DNA of 64,000 nucleotides, taken from the NCBI RefSeq assembly GCF_000374145.1, contig NZ_KB893653.1:566438-630437 (forward strand), written 5' to 3'. A program made the translations under genes and the position numbers. Numbering within the stretch: position 1 is the stretch's first letter; every line of letters starts with the position of its first letter. This stretch comes from Neomegalonema perideroedes DSM 15528 (GTDB taxonomy: Bacteria > Pseudomonadota > Alphaproteobacteria > Rhodobacterales > Rhodobacteraceae). Under the pieces are notes generated by a model. The model ran no database searches, was not told where the DNA came from, and worked only from the letters and a program-made list of their open reading frames with translations. Below, piece after piece: positions 30,915-40,546 of the stretch.

Positions 30915-32499
30915 ACCCGCGTCGAGGGCGGAGTCCGGCGCGCGCCCGGCCTTTGGACTGAGGCTGGCGGCGGCGCTCGCGGCGGGCTTGCTGGCCTCCG
31001 CGGCTCAGCCGCCCGCGCCCGGCTGGGCCTTCGCGGGCTTGGCTGCGGCTCTGCCGCTGCTGTTCCTGCTTCAGGCGGGCGCCGGGACGCGCCGTCGCGC
31101 CTTTCTGATCGGCTGGGGCGCGGGCTTCGCCTATTTCGCCTTCGGGCTGCGCTGGATCGCCGAAGCCTTTCAGGTGGACGCCGCCGCCCATGCTTGGATG
31201 GCGCCTTTCGCTGTGGGCGGGCTCGCGGCGGGGCTGGCGCTGTTTTGGGGCGCGGGCTTCGCCTTGGCGCCGCGCGCGAAGGGGCTTGCGGGGGCTCTGG
31301 CTTTGGCGGGGATTTGGGCGCTGGCGGAATTCGCCCGCGGCCATGTCCTCACCGGCTTTCCTTGGGCGCTCTTCGCCTACGCCGCCATTGAGACGCCTTT
31401 CGCTCAGACCGGCGCCCTCGTCGGGCCTTACGGCCAGACTCTCGCGATTCTCGTCGCGGCGGCGCTTCTGGCGGGATTCTGGCGGAGCGGCTTCTTGGGG
31501 GGGCTCCTGCGTCTGGCGGGGGCGGCGGCGCTGATCGGCGGCGGCTGGCTTTACGGCGCGGCGCGGCTGGCGGAGGTTCTCGCCGTCAAGGCCGACGCCC
31601 CGATGATCGGAATCGTCCAGCCGAACATTCCGCAAAAAGAGAAATGGGATCCGGCGCTGATGTCGGGCCATCTTCAGCTGTTGCTGGAGCAGACCAAGGC
31701 CCTCGTGGAGGCCGGGGCGACCGCCGTGATCTGGCCGGAATCCGCCGCGCCTTGGCCTTTGGCGCATCCCCGGATGCGCGAATTGGCCGCCGAAGCTTTG
31801 GAGGGCCGGGCGGTTCTGATCGCCGGAACCCAGCGCGTGGAGCCCGCGCCTCCCGGGGGAAGCGGGATTCTCTCCGGCGCGGCGGGCCGAGACCGCTGGT
31901 TCAACGCCGTGATGGCGGTGGAGTCCTCAGGCGCGGCGGGCGAGGTCTTCGATAAACGCCATCTGGTGCCTTTCGGCGAATATATGCCCTTCAGCGCGGC
32001 CATGGAGCGGCTGGGAATCAGCAAGCTCGTGCAGGCGCCGGGCGATTTTCAGGCGGGCGACGCGCCGCGTCTGATGCGGGCGCCGGGCTTGCCGCCTTTC
32101 GCGCCGCTCATTTGCTATGAGGCTATTTTCCCCGGGGAGATTCTGGAGCGGGGAGGCGAACGGCCTTCTTGGCTGCTCCATCTGACCAATGACGCCTGGT
32201 TCGGCGTCAGCGCGGGGCCCTGGCAGCATTTCGCTCAGGCGCGGGCGCGGGCCATCGAGCAGGGCCTGCCCTTGCTCCGCGCCGCCAACACCGGAATCTC
32301 CGCCGTGGTCGATCCCTCTGGCCGGATTTTGGAGAGCCGCGGCGTCGGCGTTCGGGGGATGATTCTCGCGCGCCTGCCCTCCGCCGCGCCGCCGACGCCT
32401 TACGGGCGCTGGGGCGACAAGGGCTTCCTCGCGGCGGCGGCGCTTTGCCTGATCCTCGGCTTCGGCTTGGGCTCCGGAGGGCGGCGCCCCGGATCGTGA
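30904..32499 (+). CDS. lnt: Apolipoprotein N-acyltransferase
   Basis: Transfers the third acyl chain to the N-terminal cysteine of lipoproteins in the inner membrane. It is a 531-residue protein with about six hydrophobic segments in the first 220 residues, then a nitrilase-fold domain. The catalytic triad is visible: Glu in VIWPESAAPW, Lys in FDKRHLVPFGEYMPF and Cys in PLICYEAIFP. LLHLTNDAWFGVSAGPWQHF is also conserved. The start is a GTG overlapping corC. The gene closes the ybeZ-ybeY-corC-lnt operon. A large non-coding region follows. Confidence 0.95.
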   Translation: MTPEPASRAESGARPAFGLRLAAALAAGLLASAAQPPAPGWAFAGLAAALPLLFLLQAGAGTRRRAFLIGWGAGFAYFAFGLRWIAEAFQVDAAAHAWMAPFAVGGLAAGLALFWGAGFALAPRAKGLAGALALAGIWALAEFARGHVLTGFPWALFAYAAIETPFAQTGALVGPYGQTLAILVAAALLAGFWRSGFLGGLLRLAGAAALIGGGWLYGAARLAEVLAVKADAPMIGIVQPNIPQKEKWDPALMSGHLQLLLEQTKALVEAGATAVIWPESAAPWPLAHPRMRELAAEALEGRAVLIAGTQRVEPAPPGGSGILSGAAGRDRWFNAVMAVESSGAAGEVFDKRHLVPFGEYMPFSAAMERLGISKLVQAPGDFQAGDAPRLMRAPGLPPFAPLICYEAIFPGEILERGGERPSWLLHLTNDAWFGVSAGPWQHFAQARARAIEQGLPLLRAANTGISAVVDPSGRILESRGVGVRGMILARLPSAAPPTPYGRWGDKGFLAAAALCLILGFGLGSGGRRPGS

Positions 32500-33089
32500 C
32501 GTGTCCGGATCGTGACCTGAAAGCCTCAAGGGGGAGGGCGCCGGACCCGCGCCTGTGAGCCGCCGCCTCCCCGGAGCCTCTGAACGTGGGCCGCCCGGAG
32601 GCTTCGCCTCGAAACCGGTCTTCGGCGTTCGGCGTATTTCTAAGAATGCTCTAAGAAGACGGCTCATTGGGAAATAAACAGTTCAGCCGTGACGGATAAA
32701 ATTCCGAAAATGCGCCGAGGTCGTCCAGAACATAATCCCAATTCATTCTATTTTCTTCGACCTTGGGTTTGTCCGAAAGCTCTCGTCCCGGTTTTCCATC
32801 TCTCCGCCTACGGGTTCTTATTGCGTGCGAGAAAGCGACTCCCTATATGTCGCGGCTGTCGCTGAGCATGGAACCCAAACCTCATCGTTGAAACTCCCTG
32901 CTCCGTCGATGGGGATCGAAGGAGGGCGCGGCGGCGCATTGAGGCTTTACGGCCATATTCGCGCGAAGACGTCGCAGCTCGACTCGCCGTCGGTTGATCC
33001 GTCCTCGTGCGATCCCCAATATGTTCTGTCTACGCCGGGCGCCCGTGGTTTTGGGCGTCTTCGGAGTTTCGCAAGCCAAAGGAGGCTCT
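32500..33089. other. Long leader region between lnt and the XRE regulator gene
   Basis: 590 bases. The first part holds a degenerate piece of the dispersed repeat (GGCTTCGCCTCGAAA, 32600-32614) and a direct repeat TCTAAGAA near 32638-32658. The stretch 32660-32830 is AT-richer and promoter-like. A frame at 32825-33238 overlaps the regulator gene in another frame and is not convincing. I see no known riboswitch. Confidence 0.4.
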
Positions 33090-33515
33090 GTGTCCAAATC
33101 CCCCAATCCCATCGACGTGCACGTCGGGTCCCGCGTGCGGCTTCGCCGCATGTTGGTCGGGATGAGTCAAGAGAAGTTAGGCGAAAAGCTCAATCTGACT
33201 TTTCAGCAGGTGCAGAAATACGAAAAGGGCGCGAATAGAATCGGCTCCAGCCGCCTCTACACCATCGCCTCCATTCTCAACGTGCCTGTCCAGTTCTTCT
33301 TCGACGACATGCCCGCCACCATCGACATCTCGTCTCTCGCCTTCGCCGACGGCGGCGTGGCCGAAGACGACGAGGCGCCTATCGTGATGGATTTCGTCAA
33401 TAGCTCTGAAGGTTTGCAGCTCAACACGGCTTTCTCCAAGATCGCCGATTCCGAGACCCGCAAACGCATCGTGGAGCTTGTGAAGACCCTCGCCTCCGCT
33501 TCGGAGGAGCAGTGA
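33090..33515 (+). CDS. XRE-family transcriptional regulator, PraR/PhrR-like
   Basis: A 141-residue DNA-binding protein. An N-terminal helix-turn-helix covers about residues 13-68: GSRVRLRRMLVGMSQEKLGEKLNLTFQQVQKYEKGANRIGSSRL. The opening SKSPNPIDVHVGSRVR is shared with the rhizobial PraR/PhrR group, which sits next to lnt in related genomes and controls quorum-sensing, biofilm or stress genes. The target here is not known. The chosen start is GTG at 33090 with GGAGG just upstream. An in-frame ATG at 32994 would add 32 unconserved residues. The C-terminal TRKRIVELVKTLA helix probably mediates dimerisation. Confidence 0.87.
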   Translation: MSKSPNPIDVHVGSRVRLRRMLVGMSQEKLGEKLNLTFQQVQKYEKGANRIGSSRLYTIASILNVPVQFFFDDMPATIDISSLAFADGGVAEDDEAPIVMDFVNSSEGLQLNTAFSKIADSETRKRIVELVKTLASASEEQ

Positions 33516-33517
33516 GC

Positions 33518-33543
33518 CGCGAAAAAGCATGAAGCTTTTCGCG
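33518..33543 (+). terminator. Hairpin after the XRE regulator gene
   Basis: The arms CGCGAAAAAGC (33518-33528) and GCTTTTCGCG (33534-33543) pair with one bulged A around ATGAA, starting 2 bases past the stop. There is no T run after the stem, so termination strength is uncertain. Confidence 0.5.
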
Positions 33544-33661
33544 TCCGCGACGCTGACCTGCAACAGCTTCCGCCCGCCGTCCGGGGCGGCCGGAAGTTGG
33601 TCAGGGCGCCTGAAGCGCCCCTCCCCATGATCCCTTGAAAATCAATCCGAAACGGACCCGC

Positions 33662-34639
33662 TCACAGACGTTCGAGCGGCGTGCGGTAGCTCATGCGCCG
33701 GACCGATCCGGTCTTGGAGCGCATCAGCACGGTCTCGGTCTCCATATGGGTGCGGGTGCGGCGCGCGCCCCGCAGGAAGGAGCCGTCCGTCACGCCGGTG
33801 GCGGCGAAGATCACGTCGGCGCGCACCATGTCGTCCAGACGATAGATGCGGTTCAGATCCTCGATTCCGGCCTTGCGGGCGCGGCCGCGCTCGGCGTCGT
33901 TGCGGAAGAGCAGACGGCCCTGAATCTGGCCGCCCATGCATTTGAGCGCCGCCGCCGCCAAGACGCCCTCGGGGGCGCCGCCGGAGCCGATGTACATGTC
34001 GACGCCGGAGTTTTCGGCGTCGGCGGTGTGGATCACGCCCGCGACGTCGCCGTCGGTGATGAGCCGCACGCCCGCCCCGGTGGAGCGCAGAGCCGAGATC
34101 AGCGCCTCATGGCGCGGACGCTCCAGCACGCAGACCGAAATGCCCTCGGGCGAGACGCCCTTGGCCTTGGCCAGAGCGCGCACGTTCTCCTCCGGCGTGG
34201 CGTCGAGGCTCACGACGTCCTTGGGATAGCCGGGGCCGACGGCGATCTTGTCCATATAGACGTCGGGGGCGTGCAGCAGCGAGCCGCGCGGCGCCATGGC
34301 GATGACCGTCAGAGCGTTGGGCATGGCCTTGGCGGCCAAGGTGGTGCCCTCCAGCGGATCGAGGGCGATGTCGACCTCCGGCCCGTTTCCGGCGCCGACC
34401 TCTTCGCCGATGTAGAGCATGGGGGCTTCGTCGCGCTCGCCCTCGCCGATGACCACCACGCCTTTGATCTCCAGCTGATTGAGCTGGTCGCGCATGGCGT
34501 CGACGGCGGCGGCGTCGGCGGCTTTCTCGTCGCCGCGCCCCATGAGCTTCGCCGCCGCGATGGCCGCCGCCTCGGAGACTCGGGCGAGCCCGAGCGACAA
34601 GAGGCGGTCCTTGAACTCGGGCGTCACGGTCTCGGCCAT
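33662..34639 (-). CDS. glpX: Class II fructose-1,6-bisphosphatase
   Basis: Hydrolyses fructose-1,6-bisphosphate to fructose-6-phosphate in gluconeogenesis. It is a 325-residue GlpX-family enzyme. Characteristic segments are KLMGRGDEKAADAAAVDAM near residues 32-50, VVIGEGERDEAPMLYIGE near 62-79 and the metal-binding DPLEGTTLAAKAMPNALTVIA near 94-114. SGGAPEGVLAAAALKCMGGQ is also conserved. It is the last gene of a minus-strand run with hom 33 bases upstream, an arrangement seen in other alphaproteobacteria. With Pgi in the catabolic cluster it would let triose phosphates return to hexose phosphate. Confidence 0.95.
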   Translation of the reverse strand: MAETVTPEFKDRLLSLGLARVSEAAAIAAAKLMGRGDEKAADAAAVDAMRDQLNQLEIKGVVVIGEGERDEAPMLYIGEEVGAGNGPEVDIALDPLEGTTLAAKAMPNALTVIAMAPRGSLLHAPDVYMDKIAVGPGYPKDVVSLDATPEENVRALAKAKGVSPEGISVCVLERPRHEALISALRSTGAGVRLITDGDVAGVIHTADAENSGVDMYIGSGGAPEGVLAAAALKCMGGQIQGRLLFRNDAERGRARKAGIEDLNRIYRLDDMVRADVIFAATGVTDGSFLRGARRTRTHMETETVLMRSKTGSVRRMSYRTPLERL

Positions 34640-34672
34640 GGCCTTGCTTCCTTCACATCAAACGACTGAGCG

Positions 34673-35968
34673 TCAAATCTCTTCGATGCGCAGCGCCACC
34701 GGCGGCCGCGCGAGGGCGGGCAGGGCGCCGATCCGCGCCAGAGCCCGGCGCAAATCGCCTTCGCGCGCCTCATGGGTGACGATGGCGGCGGGCGCGGTCT
34801 GATCGGTGGGGCGCAGCTGGCGCATCGACTCGATGGAGACGTTCTCCGCGCCCAAGGCCGCCGTGACGCTCGCGAGGGCGCCGGGGCGGTCCTGCAGCAG
34901 AAAGCGCAGATAAAAGCGCCCCGTATGGTCTTCGATGGGCCGCGCCTTGATCGGCGCGAGCGCCGAAGCCGCCACCCCGAAGACCGGGCGCTCGTCGCCG
35001 CGCGCGAGATCCAGCAGATCCGCGACCGCCGCCGAGGCGGTCGGGCCCGCGCCCGCGCCGGGGCCGGTCAGGAAGATCCGCCCGACGGGCTCGGATTCGA
35101 TTCCCACGGCGTTGGTCACGCCCTTCAGCCGCGCGATGTCCGATTTGGCGGGCACGAGGCAGGGGCTGACGCGCTGTTCGAGGCGTCCGTCGGGGTGGCG
35201 CGCCGCCAGACCCAAAAGCCGGATGCGATAGCCCAGATCCTTCGCCAGATCGATGTCGGCCACGCTGAGCCGGTCCACGCCCTCGATCTCCATGGATTTC
35301 AGATCCGGCTCGGCGCCGAAGGCGATGGCGGCCAGAATCGCGAGCTTATTGGCGGCGTCATAGCCGCCGACGTCGGCGGTGGGATCGGCCTCGGCGTAGC
35401 CCAGAGCCTGAGCCTCGGCGAGGATCTCGGGATAATCGCGGCCCGAGGATTCCATTTCGGAGATGATGTAGGCGCAGGTGCCGTTCAGCACGCCGTAAAG
35501 CCGCGAGACCTCGTTGGCCGCCAGACCCTCGCGCAGCAGCTTGATGGCGGGCGCGCCGCCCGCCACCGCCGCCTCATAGCGCAATTGGGCGCCGTTGGCC
35601 TCGGCCAGCCGGGCCAGAGCCCCGCCATGGACCGCCAGAAGCGCCTTATTCGCCGTGACGACGGATTTCCCCGCCTTCAGCGCCGCCTCGACGGAATCTT
35701 TGGCCGGGCCTTCCGAGCCGCCCATCACCTCGACGAAGACGTCGATCTCGGGCGAGCGGGCCAGCGCGACGGGATCCTCATGCCAGATCAGCCCGGAGAG
35801 GTCGAAGCCGCGGTCCTTGGTCTTGTCGCGGGCCGCGACGGCGGTCAGCGCGATGGGGCGCCCGCCCCGCGCGGTCAGAGCCTCGGCGCGTTCGCGCAGA
35901 AGCCGAACGACGCCGCCGCCCACCGTCCCAAGGCCCGCAAGCCCGACGCGCACCCCATTCCCCCTCAT
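34673..35968 (-). CDS. hom: Homoserine dehydrogenase
   Basis: Reduces aspartate semialdehyde to homoserine for threonine and methionine synthesis. It is a 431-residue protein with an N-terminal Rossmann domain (VGLAGLGTVGGGVVRLL) and the catalytic signature in GTCAYIISEMESSGRDYPEILAEAQALGYAEADPTADVGGYDAANKLAILA. A C-terminal ACT domain (FYLRFLLQDRPGALASVTAALG, from about residue 350) is typical of allosteric control by threonine. It lies 13 bases after the aminotransferase gene, so cotranscription is likely. Confidence 0.96.
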   Translation of the reverse strand: MRGNGVRVGLAGLGTVGGGVVRLLRERAEALTARGGRPIALTAVAARDKTKDRGFDLSGLIWHEDPVALARSPEIDVFVEVMGGSEGPAKDSVEAALKAGKSVVTANKALLAVHGGALARLAEANGAQLRYEAAVAGGAPAIKLLREGLAANEVSRLYGVLNGTCAYIISEMESSGRDYPEILAEAQALGYAEADPTADVGGYDAANKLAILAAIAFGAEPDLKSMEIEGVDRLSVADIDLAKDLGYRIRLLGLAARHPDGRLEQRVSPCLVPAKSDIARLKGVTNAVGIESEPVGRIFLTGPGAGAGPTASAAVADLLDLARGDERPVFGVAASALAPIKARPIEDHTGRFYLRFLLQDRPGALASVTAALGAENVSIESMRQLRPTDQTAPAAIVTHEAREGDLRRALARIGALPALARPPVALRIEEI

Positions 35969-35981
35969 GAAAACCCCGCTC

Positions 35982-37247
35982 TCAGGCCGATTTCGCCGCT
36001 TTCGACGCCGGCGAGAATTGCCCGTAGCGGGCCATGATCGCGTCGGCGTTCTGGAACATCTTCTTCACGTTGCGGGCCGCCTGACGGATGCGGTGCTCGT
36101 TCTCCACGAGGCCGATGCGCACGAAGCCCTCGCCATATTCGCCGAAGCCGATTCCCGGCGCCACGGCCACCTCGGCCTCTTCGACCAGCAGCTTGGAGAA
36201 CTCCATGGAGCCGAGCGCCTTGAAGGGCTCGGGGATGGGAGTCCAAGCGAACATGCTGGCCTCGGGCGGGGCGATCTCCCAGCCGGAGCGGGCCATGCTG
36301 TCGATGAGGGTGTCGCGGCGCTTCTTATAGGTGGCGCGGATCTCGGCGATGCAGTCCTGCGGCCCGTTGAGCGCGGCGGCGGCGGCCACCTGAACCGGCG
36401 TGAAGGCGCCGTAGTCGAGGTAGCTCTTGATGCGCGTCAGAGCGCCGATCAGGCGCTCGTTGCCCACCGCGAAGCCCATGCGCCAGCCCGCCATGGCGAA
36501 GGTCTTGGACATGGAGGTGAATTCCACGGCCACGTCCTTGGCGCCCGGAATCTGGAGGATCGAAGGCGGCGGAACATCGCCGTAATAGATCTCGGAATAG
36601 GCCAGATCCGACAAGACCCAGACGTCGTAACGCTTCGCCCAGGCCACGATCTCCTTATAGAAATCGAGGTCGGCGACATGGGCCGTCGGGTTGGAGGGGA
36701 AGCAGACGATGGTCGCCAGAGGCGAAGGCACCGAATGACGCGCCGCCCGGTCGAGGGCGCGCAGATATTCCTCGGGGTCGAATTTGCCCTCATGCAGCGC
36801 GGGCACATGGCGCAGCGCGGCTCCGGCGATGATGAAGCCGTAGGGATGGATCGGATAGGAGGGGTTCGGCGCGAGAATCACGTCGCCCGGCGCGGTGATC
36901 GCCTGAGCCAGATTCGCCAGCCCTTCCTTCGAGCCCAGAGTCACGATGATTTCGGTCTCGGGATTCAGCTTCACCCCAAAGCGGCGCTCGTAATAAGCGG
37001 CTTGGGCGCGGCGCAGGCCGTTGATGCCTTTGGAGGCCGAATAGCCGAAGACTCCGGGACGCCGGGCGGTCTCGACGAGCTTCTCGACGATATGGGCGGG
37101 CGTGTCCATGTCCGGATTGCCCATGCCGAAGTCGATGATGTCCTTGCCCGCCGCTCGCGCCGCGGCCTTCAGACGGTTCACTTCGGCGAACACATAGGGC
37201 GGCAGGCGCTTGATGCGATAAAAATCGGTCTGCATGGCGGGCTTCAT
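35982..37247 (-). CDS. alaC: Class I/II aminotransferase, AlaC/LL-diaminopimelate aminotransferase-like
   Basis: A PLP-dependent fold-type I aminotransferase of 421 residues. The PLP-binding lysine lies in FTSMSKTFAMAGWRMGFAVGN near residue 244. GMGNPDMDTPAHIVEKLVE and SKGINGLRRAQAAYYERRFGV fit the AlaC/DapL-like group found upstream of hom in alphaproteobacteria, usually named glutamate-pyruvate or alanine aminotransferase. Neither of the two candidate ATGs (37247, 37235) has a clear ribosome site. Substrate choice is inferred from family only. Confidence 0.85.
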   Translation of the reverse strand: MKPAMQTDFYRIKRLPPYVFAEVNRLKAAARAAGKDIIDFGMGNPDMDTPAHIVEKLVETARRPGVFGYSASKGINGLRRAQAAYYERRFGVKLNPETEIIVTLGSKEGLANLAQAITAPGDVILAPNPSYPIHPYGFIIAGAALRHVPALHEGKFDPEEYLRALDRAARHSVPSPLATIVCFPSNPTAHVADLDFYKEIVAWAKRYDVWVLSDLAYSEIYYGDVPPPSILQIPGAKDVAVEFTSMSKTFAMAGWRMGFAVGNERLIGALTRIKSYLDYGAFTPVQVAAAAALNGPQDCIAEIRATYKKRRDTLIDSMARSGWEIAPPEASMFAWTPIPEPFKALGSMEFSKLLVEEAEVAVAPGIGFGEYGEGFVRIGLVENEHRIRQAARNVKKMFQNADAIMARYGQFSPASKAAKSA

Positions 37248-37297
37248 GAATGCGAGGAAAACGCGGAGGAATCACGCGGCGCGGGCTATGTCGCAAG

Positions 37298-37350
37298 TCC
37301 GCGCCCACGCGAATCCTTGGGCCTTATAAGCCCGCGCCCGCGCGAATCCT
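37298..37350 (+). repeat. Direct repeat of about 20 bp, period 33
   Basis: TCCGCGCCCACGCGAATCCT (37298-37317) and CCCGCGCCCGCGCGAATCCT (37331-37350) differ at two positions. Between them lies the near-palindrome GGGCCTTATAAGCCC. The element sits in the 140-base gap between the lipoprotein gene end and the aminotransferase start, so it may hold the promoter of the alaC-hom-glpX unit. Confidence 0.6.
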
Positions 37351-37387
37351 AGACTCAAAACCCTGCGCCCAAAGGAGGGAGGCGGAG

Positions 37388-38332
<945 letters not shown>

Positions 38333-38577
38333 AGCCCTCCCTGCGCCTCTCCGGCAAGAGGATCGGACGGAGAAGGGGACGATGGGGGCCGTGACAGAAG
38401 ACGAACGGCTTGCTAATTTTCTAAGCGACGCCGCGCTCAGGGATGCGCAGAATGTCCCGGAGGCGTCGCCGCTCCGACCGCAGACGCGAGTCCGCGCCGG
38501 AGGCCGCCGCCTCTATATAAGAATGAGGAAGCGCTTCAGATCCGTCGGATCGCCGAGCGCGCCAGGGAGGAGACAGC

Positions 38578-40425
38578 ATGTCCACGACCAAGTCCGCCGA
38601 TTCGCCGGACCCGAAAAGAGAGCCTCAGGCCGTCCCGACGCCCGCCGACGCCATCGAGGATCTCAGCGCCTTCGGCGAGAATCTCGCCACCGCCTGGACG
38701 CTCGGCCAACAGGCTTGGGCGCGCATGGCCACCGGCCAGAAAGGCCCCCTCACCGGGAGCGGCTCGCCGGCGGTGGATCCCTTCAACGTCATGCCCGCCT
38801 GGATCGAATTCGCGCGCGGCATGATGACCCGCCCCGACAAGGCCGCTCAGACGGCGATGAATTTCTGGACCGACTACGCCCAGCTCTGGCGGCAAAGCTG
38901 GATGCGGGCGCTCGGCGCCAAGCCCGAAGCCATGGCCTCCGCCAAAGGGGACAAGCGCTTCGCCGATCCCGCATGGACGGAGAACGCGCTCTTCGACCAT
39001 GTGAAGCAGACTTACCTTCTGGCGGGGAATCATCTGCTCTCGACCATCGCCGACCGCGACGATCTTTCCGCCAACGAGCGCCAGAAGGTCGAATTCTTCA
39101 TGCGGCGCTTCGTCGAGGCGCTTTCGCCGACGAATTTCTTCGCCACCAATCCCGAGGCTCTGCGCGAGACCCTCGCCCAGCGCGGCGAGAATCTCGTGCG
39201 CGGCATGCGCAACGTCATCAAGGACATCGAGCGCGGCGAAGGCACGCTCACCATCTCGCAGACCGACACCAGCGCCTTCAAGCTCGGCGAGAACATCGCC
39301 AACACCCCCGGCAAGGTGGTCTTCCGCAATGAAGTCATCGAGCTGATTCAATATTCGCCGACCACTGAAAAGGTCTATGCGCGGCCTTTGCTGATCTCGC
39401 CGCCCTGGATCAATAAATTCTACATCATGGACCTCGATCCCAAGAAGTCGATGGTCAAATGGCTGGTGGATCAGGGCTATACTTTGTTCATGATCTCCTG
39501 GCGCAATCCGGTTCCGGGCGGGCCTCGGCTCGGGATGGAGGAATATATCCGTCAAGGCTTCTTCGCCGCCGTGGACGCCGTGCTCAAGGAGACCGGGCGC
39601 AAATCCACGAACGTCGCGGGCTATTGCGTGGGCGGAACCATGGTGGCGACGGCTCTGGCCTATATGGCCAAGACCGGCGACGCCCGGGTCAACGCCGCCA
39701 CCTTCTTCACCGCTCAGACGGACTTCGACCTCGCCGGAGACCTCAAGGTCTTTGTGGACGATAAGATTCTGGAATCCCTCCGCGATAAGATGGAGAGCGA
39801 AGGCGGCGTCCTCGATTCGCAATATATGGCGCAATCCTTCAACATGCTGCGCAGCTCGGATCTGATCTGGAGCTACGTCATCAGCAATTACATGCTCGGC
39901 AAGACGCCTTTCCCCTTCGACATGCTGTATTGGAACAGCGATTCCACCCGCATGCCCGCCAAGCTGCATTTCAACTATCTGCGCGATTATTACCGCGACA
40001 ATCTGCTCAGCCGGGGCAAGCTCACGGTCTTCGGGCAAGAGGTGAATCTGGAGGAGGTCATGACGCCGATCTACTCCATCTCCACCCGCGAAGACCATAT
40101 CGCCCCCGCCGCTTCGGTCTATCGGGGCATGCGCAAGATGGGCGGCGACGTGCGTTTCGTCTTGGGCGGCTCGGGGCATATCGCCGGAGTCATCAATCCG
40201 CCCGCCAAGAGCAAATACCAATATTGGACCCGCGAAGACGGCCAATGGCCCGAAACCCTCCCCGAATGGCTGGAGGGCGCGACCGAAACCGCCGGAAGCT
40301 GGTGGCCGGATTGGGATAAATGGCTCGCCTCTCAATCGGGCGAGCAGGTCGCGGCGCGTCCGCCGGGGCGCAAGCTCGGGGTGATCGACGAGGCGCCCGG
40401 CGCTTACGTGCGCGAACGCGATTGA
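38578..40425 (+). CDS. phaC: Class I poly(3-hydroxyalkanoate) synthase
   Basis: Polymerises 3-hydroxyacyl-CoA, mainly 3-hydroxybutyryl-CoA, into storage polyester on granule surfaces. At 615 residues it is typical of class I PhaC. The lipase-like box GYCVGG holds the catalytic Cys near residue 349. The catalytic Asp is in STREDHIAPAAS near 507 and the His in GGSGHIAGVINPP near 534. The N-terminal domain (residues 1-200) carries NPEALRETLAQRGENLVRGM. A strong GGAGGAG ribosome site precedes the ATG, with a TATATA -10-like element near 38514. The depolymerase gene phaZ lies 10 kb away on the other strand; no phasin or PhaR gene is adjacent. Confidence 0.97.
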   Translation: MSTTKSADSPDPKREPQAVPTPADAIEDLSAFGENLATAWTLGQQAWARMATGQKGPLTGSGSPAVDPFNVMPAWIEFARGMMTRPDKAAQTAMNFWTDYAQLWRQSWMRALGAKPEAMASAKGDKRFADPAWTENALFDHVKQTYLLAGNHLLSTIADRDDLSANERQKVEFFMRRFVEALSPTNFFATNPEALRETLAQRGENLVRGMRNVIKDIERGEGTLTISQTDTSAFKLGENIANTPGKVVFRNEVIELIQYSPTTEKVYARPLLISPPWINKFYIMDLDPKKSMVKWLVDQGYTLFMISWRNPVPGGPRLGMEEYIRQGFFAAVDAVLKETGRKSTNVAGYCVGGTMVATALAYMAKTGDARVNAATFFTAQTDFDLAGDLKVFVDDKILESLRDKMESEGGVLDSQYMAQSFNMLRSSDLIWSYVISNYMLGKTPFPFDMLYWNSDSTRMPAKLHFNYLRDYYRDNLLSRGKLTVFGQEVNLEEVMTPIYSISTREDHIAPAASVYRGMRKMGGDVRFVLGGSGHIAGVINPPAKSKYQYWTREDGQWPETLPEWLEGATETAGSWWPDWDKWLASQSGEQVAARPPGRKLGVIDEAPGAYVRERD

Positions 40426-40546
40426 CCGCGCTGTTTTGAGCGGTGATTGTGACAAGACCGTCACGCTTGAGACCTCATCAAGCTGACGAAAGGCGAGGGC
40501 GCGCGCCGCCTTCGCCTCAAAAACATTTGGGAGAGGGAGACCCCTC

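Noticed and set aside
32825..33238. A 137-residue frame upstream of the XRE regulator.
   Set aside because: It overlaps the regulator gene in another frame and lacks a ribosome site and any motif.
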